Positions 1 to 12,600 of a stretch of DNA of 30,549 bases are shown in pieces. Source of the DNA: Setaria digitata (Eukaryota; Nematoda; Chromadorea; Rhabditida; Setariidae); assembly GCA_003640385.1 (NCBI GenBank), contig RCAB01000638.1, positions 1 to 30,549 of the forward strand. Reading direction: 5' to 3'. Made by a program: the position numbers and the translations under genes. The notes beneath the pieces were generated by a model. It saw only the letters and a list, made by a program, of their open reading frames with translations, did no database searches and was not told where the DNA came from. The first letter of the stretch is position 1. Each line of letters opens with the position of its first letter.

Positions 1-115
1 CATTCGTCCGCTCATCCGTCCATCTATCCGTCCGTCGTCCATTCGTCCGCTCACCGTCCATTTATCCACTCATCGGTCATGTCCATTCGTTCATTCCTTC
101 ATTTACACATTCATA
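1..115. repeat. degenerate tetranucleotide-type minisatellite
   Basis: The first 115 bases are a pyrimidine-rich run of imperfect CATTCGTC, CATCCGTC and CATTTATC words, i.e. 4-bp TCCG/TCCA/TTCG units with drift. It is cut by the window edge, so its full size is unknown. No coding potential is seen. Confidence 0.8.
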
Positions 116-616
116 TAATTATTTGATCTAATACTATTTACATGTAAACTTTGCCAGTGAAAATTTTTTAAAGGAAATAAAAGACAAAAGTCTTGCTACT
201 ATTTCCTTTCTTTTTTTCCCCTAACTTTCCACTCAACAATTGCCTTTTTTTTTCTCGACAAAGAAACTAAAAAAAAAAAAAAAAATCTAAAGATGCTTCA
301 TGCACCCAGCTGCTGCTTATCTCTTTGCTCTAACATTATCATTTCGTTTCTCACTTTTTTTTTTACTTTCTTTTATTCTCCCTCAAAAGCACATTTTTCT
401 TTTTTCTTCAATACACTTTTTCTCAGCTTGTAATTACAAAATAAAACAAAAAGAAAAATATAAGAAATTCTAAAAATAAGTGATTAATTGTTTGAAAGTT
501 AGATAATTTGTTCGATTTTTTCTCTTTTTCTAGCAATTAAACGATAAAACGATGCATAAAGTTTGGTTATTCTCCATTGATATCATTTATTCTATTGAAT
601 TACTGTTGTTTGAAAA
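116..616 (+). other. upstream region of the receptor gene
   Basis: AT-rich sequence with several T and A homopolymers. No ORF or RNA gene is recognisable. It presumably contains the promoter and 5' UTR of the channel gene starting at 617. TTTTTCTAG at about 524-532 could be a cis or spliced-leader acceptor for that mRNA. No convincing TATA box could be singled out in such AT-rich DNA. Confidence 0.4.
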
Positions 617-3600
617 ATGTACAGCTTATCAAACGACGCATATTTGATGGTGATAATTTCTATGCATTTCACTTACTCCTCACTAATTGTACTACCTTTA
701 CTGATAATAATCGTATCAACCTGTAATCACTCAATCTATGGTACTGATTATAATGAACCATTAAAACAACGAGATGTACCGTTAACATATCGGTTACACA
801 GTGATCTATTGAAGTATTATAAGAAAGGCACACGACCTGTTATACATCCAAATAAAATTATCAATGTAACAATGAGTGTTTTCCTGTATCAAATTATCAA
901 ATTGGTAAGAATTTTTTTTTTTTTTTGTAAACTGAAATTTAAATTTCTTTGCAATTTTAATGTTATAAAAAGCAAATGATATATATATTTCTTGAATAGT
1001 AATTTCGTTATTTTTTTCATAAAAATTCCTCAAGTTTTTTCCATATTTTATATTGTTTCTGTTATGAAAAGTAACCTCAAATTAATGTTATTTTTTTTTA
1101 GTGGATAAATACTTGCGCAATACTTATTTCAAATTTATTAATTTCAAATATTAAAATTACTACATAGAATATTTTTTAATTTCGTTTTTATAAGTAATAT
1201 CACAAATTATTAATATTTTTTTTAATGAGTAAAAGATCTAAAAGAAAAGATGTATAGTTAAAAGTACATGTTTTCCAGATGTCAAAAATGTAAAAAAAAA
1301 TTTTTAAAAAAAATAGAAATGAAATTAAAAAATCTTTTGCAAAAAAACCATTTTTAAAGTAAATTAAACTCTCTAAATACCCAATTTTTGAAAATCGTCC
1401 CGAATTTTCCTTTCTTTTTCATCTATAATAGTTTTCCCTTTTCTTCTTTTCTTTAAGCATCACAATATTTTTGCAGAATTAATTCAAAAAAAAAAAAATG
1501 AAAACTCAAGAAATCATAAGCTTTTTATTTACACAAATCATACGGTAAAAATTTAAAAGAATTTGTTCTCATTAAATTTAAATTTATGTAGCAATTATAA
1601 GTAAATTTTTTTGGACAAAAATTTTGATTTATTTTTAAATGAAATAAAAAAAAAAAAAACTGATCTTTATTTACAGTTATAAATTATTTAGAAAGGAAGC
1701 ATAGAAAAAGCAAAGGTTAAAATCTGAAATCATTTTGATATACTTAAACAAATATCTCAATAAAATGAGACACACATAGCAATTTCAATTTGGCTTTATA
1801 GAATTAGAAATTGCAAAATTTTCAGCAAAAAATTTATCACTGATAAATGTTAACGATATAAATGCATAAAATGGTTCATTTTAGGATGCTGTAAAGAATA
1901 CTATCAGTTTATCAGGTAGCTTCGAATTGGTAAGCTTCTTTTTTTTTTTAGGTTTAAACATTTTAATACTCTGATAAATAATTCCTTGTTCTTCGATATC
2001 GTTTAATCCATTTTCTGATGGATCCATCTGAATCTTCGATAAAAGTCTTCTCCATCAATACATTCAAATTTTTTAACTTGAAAATTCGTCGTGACTGCAG
2101 AAAAAAAAAAAAAAAACTTAATCATTCGTGCTTTTTTTCTTCTTTTTTTGTGGATTTTTGAATTTCTAATTATAAATTTTGTTCCTTCATATTTTGAAAT
2201 TTTTCATATTGAAATTTTTCATAATTTTCAAAAAATTTTTTGACATAAAATATTTTATGACAAAAAATTTTTAATGAACTATAGAAAGTAAGGTTCGTGT
2301 TAGAATGATCTAGCAAATTTTCCAGATAAGGCATTTTTTCTTATACTAATAACTTGTCTTTAAAAGAATAAATGAACACTTCGCATAAAAAATTACTTAG
2401 TGCAACAAATTTCATCCCTAATGTAGGAAGAACAAAACTCTTTACTTCATTAGTCATTAGACTATGCTGTTGCTATCAAGATATGAATTAGACTACTGGC
2501 ATCATTTAGACTACCGCTAACTTGGTTAATTATCTAAGGCAAAGAATTTTTCAGTTCATTTCGAAGCTCTCGGGAATATGCATCCAATTATAAGTTAATA
2601 TTATAGCAGTGATTATTTTTATTGGGAACTTTATGCTAACATACTGTGTATTTGATGTCAACATCAAAATATGTAAAAAATTCTTATAAAACACAGAAAT
2701 TCTAAGTTTCGAAAAAACTTAAATTTGATTTAAAAAAAATTTTTTTTTAAGGAAGAAAAAAAAAAAAAAAGAAAAAACTTGATACCTTTTTAGGAAGGCG
2801 GTGAATTGCTGCTGGAATTGCATATTTATATTTTAAACTAAGTGAAATCCCACCGTTTCGTAGTATGCCTTCCTCAATTGTAATTATTCCTACACAAATT
2901 AATATAAATTAGATTTAGATTTATTTATTTCAAGTAACATACAAACAAAAATAGAAATAGAAATATAAACTTTTAGATTAAATTTACAAACAAAAACAAG
3001 AACACAAACTGAAACTTTTAAGTTAATGAAATAATTAAACTGATGTTATTTAAGCTTAACCAAAATTAAGAATTCTCAAACGATTTGGTGAAACTGAATT
3101 AATCATTGCTGCCACAATAATTTGTTATATGTAATTTAATCACCACTAAATCTATTAGACTAGATATAGTATATAAAAAAAAAAACTAAATATATATATT
3201 ATCTTCAGCATTTTCATATTTTATGCCAAAATTAGAATTTAGAAATCATCTTTTTTTTCAGTTCAAAATAATTACCTAATCATTTTCTATTCCAATTATT
3301 TTACGGCAATTAAAAATGAATATTTATTTATTTTGCGTTCTTTTTTTTTTTTTTTTTACAACGGTTTATTACATTGACTATTCGCAATACATATCTATTA
3401 CATATTTTATATTTATATTTCATATCTATATCTTATATTTTTATTTATATTATATTCATACTTTTATTTTTTAATACTAAAAGGTTTTTTAGATCAAAAA
3501 ATATTATTAAAAACGCATATTCTTCACAATTAAGTTTTAATTATTTTCTCGGAATTATTTTCAAATATTCCGAAATTTTCGTCTCCTTCTTTATTTTTAT

Positions 3601-6600
3601 TGAAAAATGGTAGACATAAAAATCTGTTTTTTTCCTTCATTTATTTTTTATTTCTATTTCATTTTTTTCTCTGTTTTTTCTTTTTTTTTTTTTGTTTAGT
3701 TTCAAATGTCTGTTATTTTTCACTCATAATTTTGGTATTTCAAGCAAATTCAATTACTTTCTTATCCCAAGAGGATCTTCCCACATCGACTTACTAAATT
3801 TTGCCTTTGCTGCTGTATAAACAATTTCTAAAATTTTGTGAAAAAATTTTTTTTCCTAAATACAGTAGGAAAAACAAAAAAAGCTAATAAAATAATCTGT
3901 CGTATTTATTATTTATTTACATTTATTAATTATGGTATGTTCATTTCCAGCACAAATATGAAATGTGCGCGTTTTTTCTCACTGAAAATATTTTTCCGAC
4001 AGAAATTAGAAACTGTCAACTTTTAACTTATCTCCAAAATATTTGATATTACTTTCAAAAATTGCATCAATACCTGTATTACTGACCATTTCAATAGCAA
4101 CTTGATCATGTCCATCCAATGTTTTATTATATTCCTGAAATCCGGTCACTTCACGGAATGGTTTCCCAGTCATGAAGCCAACTTCATTATATTCCGATCC
4201 GTTGGCAGTGTATGCACGAACACTAAATATAGCACAAATATTATCAATCAAACAATACTTTTTATTTTTGAAATTGAACTGGAATTTTTTTGTTAACATT
4301 ATATACTTCAAATTCTTTTTTGTTTTTGTTCTTCGTCTAAAAAATAATTAAAACAAGTTTTAAAAAAATAAAAAAAAAAGCCTACGAAACATTGACGGGA
4401 GGTCGATCGAACATTGGTACTTCAGCAAGCGAAATATCCAACACCTCCTTGTACGGATTCTGAAAGGATACCGGAAAACGATCACCAACTATGGTTTCCG
4501 TTTCCCAACGACCAATAATCCATGAAATTGGTTCGAGGATTGGTGGTAATGGAATTTTCAGTGCTAAAATAAAATTTTTTCTTCTAATTTTTTGGAAAAT
4601 AATTTATTTTCTAATTTTTAATTTATCATATTATGTTGCATAATTAACACATCTATTGCAAAAAAAAAAAAATATTTTGAAAAAAAAAAGGGAGAAAAAA
4701 CATTAAAAAATTTGAAAAAGCATATCAAAAGGTTCTATTTTAAACATTTGAAAGAATAACTACCATCACTTCAATTGCATATATATGATATTTTCCAGAT
4801 TTGTTCAATACATAAAAGTTTAAGTAATATTTAAATTTGAGTTTAGTCAGATATTGAAATTTATTTTTATAAATAATAAAAAGAATATATTTGTTTAATT
4901 CCCTTAATTGCCTTTATTTTTGTCGTTTTTCCTTTGCAACTTGTAATTAATAAATCGTGAATTTTACAATCTTTTTTTTTCATAAGAGCATATGCAATTA
5001 ATGTTTAATCACTTTCCTAAAGGTAAGAAATATAAATTTGGACGATTAAAAACTTAAATATTTCAGATTTATATTTGAAAACATTTTATTCACTGAATTA
5101 TCTTTTTTTTTTCGCCGATATCAAATTTGCTTAAACAGCTAATAGCGAATCATTTAAATAAACATTTTATAATGACGTAGAGGAAGCTTTTTTTCACCAA
5201 ATAATACTCTTAGCCTAAAATAATCAGCAATAAACTTAAATTGTCTACTATTTGCAAAGGAAACTAATAAATTATAAAAGAAAAATGCTATTATATAAGA
5301 AAAGGAAAAAATGCTTCCATAAATTTTAATTTCCAATTATAATTAGAAGGAAATAGCACTGTAAAAGAGAGATAAAGAGGAAGAAGGATTAAAAGTAATG
5401 AGAATAATTCCAATTCCCTGAGAAGATTGAGTCACTGGGCATTACTATATATTCATTATCAGTGATATAAACACTCTTAAACACTAATAACTTTAAGGGG
5501 TTCATCATAACAATGATTTATAAATACTTTATCATGGTTTTAATCAGTATGATAGGCATGATATCAGTCATTATATTTATTATACGGTGTTAATCATTAA
5601 TCGGTATGATAGCAAACAGTTGCACTAATATTTGATTAATGTAATCATTTTTAAATAATTATTTATTAGGCTCTTTCTACCACGCAATAACCTAAAATAT
5701 AATGTACCAGTTCTAAAAAATGAATTGAATAATTAATTTTTTGTGATGACGATGTATAATAATAGGTTTATCGTGATGGTAGTAATAAGTAAAATATAAT
5801 ATATGGATATTAAGATTAAATTAAAAAATTCTAGCACATAGCTACATTAAATGAATGAACAAAAATTAATATCTATTGATTGGATGTTCAAATCGAAAAT
5901 AATTTATTTAAAAGTATAATTTGCGTAAAGCTTTCATATAGCATTAAATTTTCCTTAAGAAAGAAGAAAAATATCTCAAAAAAGATTTTTTTCAGATTTC
6001 TAAATATTTTTTAAGTTACTTTATTGGACGATTTTTAAAAAATATATTAATTGTAGATGCAATAAATTAGTGAAAATTAATAAAATGAATGGTTATGGTC
6101 CTAATTTTTCTCTCGTTTGACAACTTATAAAATAATACTTTAGTTGCAAATGTAATAAGTTAGCAAAAATTAATTAATTGAATAATTTCAAATTTTTCAA
6201 TCGTTTTTTTTTTTACTTTTTTAAAAGATGCAACAATGAATGATAAATTTAAACAAACATTGGCCATTGCTTTGACATGAGTCGCAACTTTTCGCGCAAT
6301 TATCTTCAAAAAATGGTGAAAAAGGTTTGGCCCACTGGCATCGGTTCTCTTCTTTCCAACGATCGCATGATTTATAAATGTCTTGACATGGTCCTCAATA
6401 TTTAAATTTGCACCATTTTCAAGTTCAATAAGTTTGGTGAAGATTTTTGAGAAATTTCAATTATTAAAAAATTTCGCTTCAGTTGTTTGGATTTATTATT
6501 TTTAATTCAAGCTATGAACTTTTTAATTTAAATTTCAGTTTTCAAATGAACTTTATTTGTTTACAAATGTATTTTTGGACCTTTTTTTTTACGTATAGGC

Positions 6601-9600
6601 AAACAAAATTTATGCTTCATTTCTTATATACCGCAGGTGTGACCCGTTACAGAATGTCACTTTCTAAATATTTATATTTACATGAAGTTTGAGCATTTAA
6701 CCGAATTTTAAGTTTCATAATAAATATCAGTTATTTAAAATTTGAACTTTTCTAAAATTAAAATATTTTGGCATATTTTGATAATCACTTACTACGACAC
6801 ATGATACCCATGCGACCGAATGGACAACGACAACGATTGCCCATTAAATGTCGCATGCATTTTCCCTCGGAGCCACAGGAATTGGATATTAGGGGATTGC
6901 AGAAATGCACAACTAAAAATTAAATTTTTAAAAATTTAATTATTGTTTATTGTTGTCAACGTATATATATATAACTTGCAGTGAGGCTACCAAGAACATT
7001 TGAATCATTGACATTCAATTAATTAAACTTTTGAAATAATTTTTTTAGCACAAAGTTAGCGAAAGAAAATTTTCATCTCAATCAAATCCGAAAATATCTG
7101 CGTTTCCATTTTTTGATTGGAAAATTTCTTTTTCCAACCAAATTTCTCACTGTAACACTACTACTTTATATTAGGCAAAGTGGCATTTTGATTAATTTGT
7201 GACTAAAAAATTTTTAAATTACACAATGTATGAAGAATAAATCGTAAAAAAAGAGGAGAAATGATTCAATAATTTTAAAATTGTTTGCGACTGAGAAAGC
7301 AAACATACAAACAAACAAAATGAATTCCATTATCACATAGGTGGGTGAAAATTAAGGGAAAAATCGCAAAACTTACGAATATTTGTGCAAAGGAGCAAGT
7401 TTTTTTTTTTCAATTTTATTAGTAATTACCATGAAATACTTGTTTATCGGCAATGAATCTTTTAATTTACTAAATTTATAACTAAAATTAACTTTGTCAT
7501 CATCGAATTTAAATATAATTAAATATATGACAATAGGATGCTCAAGCTTTCTGTTGAATTTGTTTCAGTTGTGTATGTATTTCAAGTTATAGAAGATTTG
7601 CTTTTTTCTAGTTAGAAAGGATGAGTAATTAGTGGGAAAATGAATGTTAAAAAAAATGTAGAGCTTGTAGAAATTAATCAAATCCAATCATTTGTCTTAC
7701 CTTCGGTTGTTAGTTGTGCTGGTTGCGTTGATATTTGGTGGAAAAGTTTTGTTACAATTACAATAACTAATCTTTGATATATCATTTTAATAAATCTGTA
7801 AATTGTTTCACTAGTTTTATCACATAAAATTACATCAAGCTCAAACTTTTGTCTCTAACGCTTTAATTTATAATTTAAATGGTGAGAAGAAGAAAAATAG
7901 ACATGAATTTTAAAACAATGAAGTTACTGAAATAGTATGAGTAATTATGCGATATATGATCTAATGATATCATCAGTCAGCTTAAGGATTAATAAATCAC
8001 AAAAGGAGACAAGAGAAAATCGGAACATGAAAAGACAATTTTATCAAATTCAAAATATTCCATTATATTGAATAAATAAGCCTTTCTGTTAGGAAAATTT
8101 TTATTTCAAAGCAAATTTAGCTGTTGAAAAATTTAAATTATCTACTTCTTACCTTCTTTAGGAATTTTCCATCTATGAATAAGATGTAAAGCAATCTTAA
8201 AAAGTATTAGGTAGCAACAATTCGAAATAAATTCATCAAGAGTCAAGTAATGGAAGCCAAGTGATATGAGTATTTAAAATTAAAATTCAAAAGCCAAGTG
8301 ATATGAGCACTTAGATGGAAGCAAAGCGATAATAACTTTTTTGTTGAAAGCCAAGTGATGTGAATGTAGTTGAAAGCTAAAATGATATGACTGATTTAAT
8401 AAAAGTTAAGTGATCTGATATGAATATTTAGGAAAAGTTACTTCACCTTAAACTTCGATGCAATTTGTAAGCAGAATGTTAAATTTAACAAGAAAATTTC
8501 ATTAAAATCGTTCAACTTCTCCTTCTATTTCGGATAAAAATTTTTTCGAAATATTCGAAATGCTTCTCTTGTAGGAATAAATTATGGTATTCGTTCCTCA
8601 GAGAAAATAGATTTTGTCATATCATTCCTTCCTGAAACGTAAGGGAGAGCGTAATGTCTCTTTTTGAAAATACGAAGCAGGGTGTAAAATCCGTCTTATA
8701 AACACAAAGTATAAAATAATATTCTCCCTTTCTAGAATGTGAAATACAAAGCGTAATATGAAATGAAGCACAACGTAATTAATGGCTTTTCTCGTAAACA
8801 TGAAGCTAGCGTAACGTAGCATAACGTTCTTCTTTGAAAATACGAAACACAACGTAATGTCCCTTCTTGTAGATAAGAATTATAGCGTAAAGTAAGATGA
8901 AGCATAACGCAATTTCCTTTTTTCCACCGCGTAACATAGCTTAACAGTTCTTCTTGAAAATAAGATGCATGACGTAATGTACGGGCAAAACTTAGTAAGC
9001 CAATGATAATTTTAAGAAATTGTGCAATGAGGAAGGAGACTGTGTTTCTAAGTGAAAAAAAAAAAAATTCGAAGACATATTACGTTGTCTTCATGTCGCC
9101 ATTTCGTCCCACCACAACGGCCGTTGTCATCAAAAATAAAAAAAATTTAATGATACCAACGTTTAAACGCTATAATATATTAATTGTAAAGTCTTTTTTT
9201 TTTTCGTTTTTAATTGAAAAAATTTTAAAATTTATAGCTCTCATTACGAATAAATGAGACAAAAAGAAATTTAATAAGCATATATGATACGGACTATTTT
9301 CTTTGGCATAGCCATTCCGTACTAATTTTTGAAACAACTGATAATTTTAATATTACAAAAAAAAAAAGAGCTGCCATCAAAAAGACACTACAGGAAATTA
9401 TTTACTAATGAATAATTTTTTTTTTTTTAAACTAAATTTGGATCAGAAAATGAATTCTGAGCAATTATTTAAGAGTAGCATGATGTAAAACTGAATGTGC
9501 AAATAATCTCATCAATAAATGTAGAAGTATAATTGTGATGAGTCGTAAATATGAAGATGACGAATTNTTTAAGAGTAGCATGCATGTAAAACTGAATGTG

Positions 9601-12600
9601 CAAATAATCTCATCAATAAATGTAGAAGTATAATTGTGATGAGTCGTAAATATGAAGATGACGAATTAAACTGTGACAACTATAAGTGATAATTGTCACA
9701 AGTGAAAATTGTGATGAGATGATGATTACAATCAACAGTGATGAACAATGGATACCAGTATGATTTTGATCACTTGTCATTATCACGAATACTAAAACTC
9801 AGCGATTACTACAAATTACAGTGAATGAATTTATTTTTAATTGATATATTAAGAATAAATTATGGGTATAATTATCAATTACAATAATATCAGCTAATCT
9901 GCCATAAAAAGTAATGGTAATTGGGATGATTTATAATAATATTATTATAACATAATAAAAATTACACATAATATGTACCTAGCGTTATAGTTTGATTATA
10001 CCTGTTTAGGATACAGTGATAAGGTTCAAATTATCATGAATATGATTAAATTTACCAAAAATTGATAATATGAATCATTGTGGAATGAATTAATGAAAAT
10101 AAAGGAGGACGAAAGTCAAAAAGGCATGTTCAAAGAAGATGACAATTACTAATGATGATGTGTGTAGGAAAACGATGATTGAAAATGCGGGGGAAAAGGA
10201 CGGGAAACGGAAGAAGAGCGGTAAACGGGGAAAGTTAATTGAAGATGGGTAGATGAAGGAGGGTTGATTTGGGAAGGTTTGACATTGCTCATTAATTTTC
10301 ACTCATTAATGAGATTGTGTTTGTTAAATAAAAAAAATTTTATGAACTATTAAAATTTTAACGTCTATATTATTTGATGACTGCTTGATTTAATTTTAGT
10401 TTAACATATTTATGCATGCTTCTTTTGATTGCAAATGCATCTTATTTCATTTTGTCCTAATTTCATATATCTATTACATTATATTTACAGTGATTTCTAA
10501 TACAACTCATCCTAATCATGGTTTCAAATACTCTCTACCACAATCTAACAAATCTTAATGAGTGAAAATTAATGAGCAATGTCAAAATATTTAAAATTAA
10601 ATTAAATACACTTAATATAATTTTCAACTGCAACACTTTTATGTTCTTTTTGATTTCATTATGAGTCCACAGAAGTCCACAGAACACTGTGATATTTGTT
10701 AAAGTTTAATTCCTTTCAACCTCCAAATTGCTCTTTTTTTGCAACACACACCTAGTGTGTTTTTATATTTTTTTATAGGCGACCAAATATTTCAAAATAT
10801 TTTCCGATGTTCATTAAATGGGCGAATGCACGAATTGTAGAGGCAATAAATTAATCGTTGTGATAATTACTTTATTTGCTAATTTTCTGACATGAAAATT
10901 TGAAGTCGACGTTCTCATCACTAACATTTATTTCTATGATCGAAAAGAAAAAAAAAAATGAAAAGAAAACATCTATTTATTTTTATTTATTTTTTAATAA
11001 ATTAAGAAATTCATTTTTTCTTTGCAGTTTTAAAAAGTAGCAGTTATTATTTAATTTTGTTGCTTTTTTTAATAAATTTTCCGAAACTTTCACTTCACAA
11101 ATGATTATTGCTCCAATTTTTTCTTTGAAATTTAGGAAAAAAGAGGATATTAATTAAGGTTAATAGGAAAAATGTGGTGGAAAAAAAATTTCCATATCAT
11201 GCATTTTCATATGGAACGTCAGCATAAGGTAGTGTAAAGCAAAATTCTTTTTAATTTGGTGCATTTTTAAAAAATTATGGAACAGATTACTTGTTAATTC
11301 AATTTTATTTTGTACCTCTAATTGCAATTAAAGCATATTTTATCACTTCAAAGAATGATTAAGGCAAACTTTACTTCAAAAATTCAGTTAACTTTAATTT
11401 TAATTTTAATTAAAAACTAGAATTTTCCGCTTTTTTCCTTCTCTGTATTTCGCACTTTTTACACTTATTATTTTCTAATTTTCTTCTTGGACAGCCACAA
11501 GGTTTTCGAATTAATTAGAAAAGTTACAGAAATATCTCAAATTAATTTTAGTATTGGAAAGATGATTTCTTACAATGGAATCCACAAGACTATGATGGTG
11601 CTACCGAAATTTTTCTTTCCTCAAATGATATTTGGATTCCAGAATTTTCTCTTTATTATAGGTAAATTTTATTTGCAAATTACCATACACCATTTTTTTT
11701 TTTATCCCATTAGTCCCATTCAGTTAAAGCATCAACTGAAATCATTCTAATTTCAATTTATAATCACTTATCACATTAAAATTAGTTACATGCCACGTGC
11801 CCTATTCAACATCACCTTCATTTTCACACAATCACACAATACTTTCATTTTCATATAATACGTTCATTTTAGTAAAATACGTGCATTTTCATATAATACG
11901 ATCATTTTAACAAAATACATGCCTTTTCATATAATACGTTCATTTTAGTAAAATACGTGCATTTTCATACAATACGTTCATTTTAGTAAAATACGTACAT
12001 TTTCATGCAATACGTTCATTTCAATAGAATACGTGCATTTTCATATAATGCGTTCATTTCAATAGAATACGTGCATTTTCATATAATACGTTCATTTCAG
12101 TAAAATACGTGCATTTTCATGCAATACGTTCATTTCAATAGAATACGTGCATTTTCATATAATGCATTCATTTCAATAAAATACGTGCTTTTTCATAAAA
12201 TATTACGCAGTAATGTTCATTTCATTACTTTCACACAATACATTCATTATCGTAAAACATGTCACTGACAGAAAAGAAAAGAAAAATTTATCAAATTTTT
12301 AGTCATCATTTCAATCAAGCGGTGAAATTACTGAGCAATAACGATGTCCGTGTAAATTACACTGGAAATGTTCGCTATTACTTGCCTTATTCAACGGAAT
12401 CGCTATGCAAATTGGATGTCAAATTTTTTCCTTTTGACATGTTTGTTATTTTCCATTACTTAGCTTTAATGAAATAAATTTCAATTAAATATTTAATTAA
12501 CTGGATGAAGGTATATAATTTGTTTTGTTTTTTTTCTTCAAATTTTTACTAACTCTTTTCGTAAAATTTAATTTATTCTAAAAAAGTAATCTACTTTGTT

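Larger units (their letters stand above)
8991..11551 (+). other. remaining part of the 9.6-kb receptor intron
   Basis: AT-rich intron sequence. Apart from the gap duplication, purine tract and foldback element listed separately, I see nothing supportable here. Short open frames at 9003-9257 and 10302-10090 lack any splice or family support. The intron ends with the acceptor TTTTAG at 11551. Confidence 0.6.

Noticed and set aside
3374..3797. Two plus-strand frames rich in Phe, Ile and Tyr
   Set aside because: Translations of poly-T/AT intron sequence, with no motifs.
4006..4311. Single-exon minus-strand frame of 101 codons as a separate gene
   Set aside because: Only 4222-4074 is exon; both ends read into introns. 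Joining at 4074 to 2889 restores the conserved TG-EEG barrel strand.
8622..8852. 76-codon minus-strand frame
   Set aside because: Composed of the local degenerate repeat; residues follow repeat words.
10090..10302. 70-codon minus-strand Pro/Phe/Ser-rich frame
   Set aside because: It is the antisense of a purine tract and runs into the inverted repeat arm.
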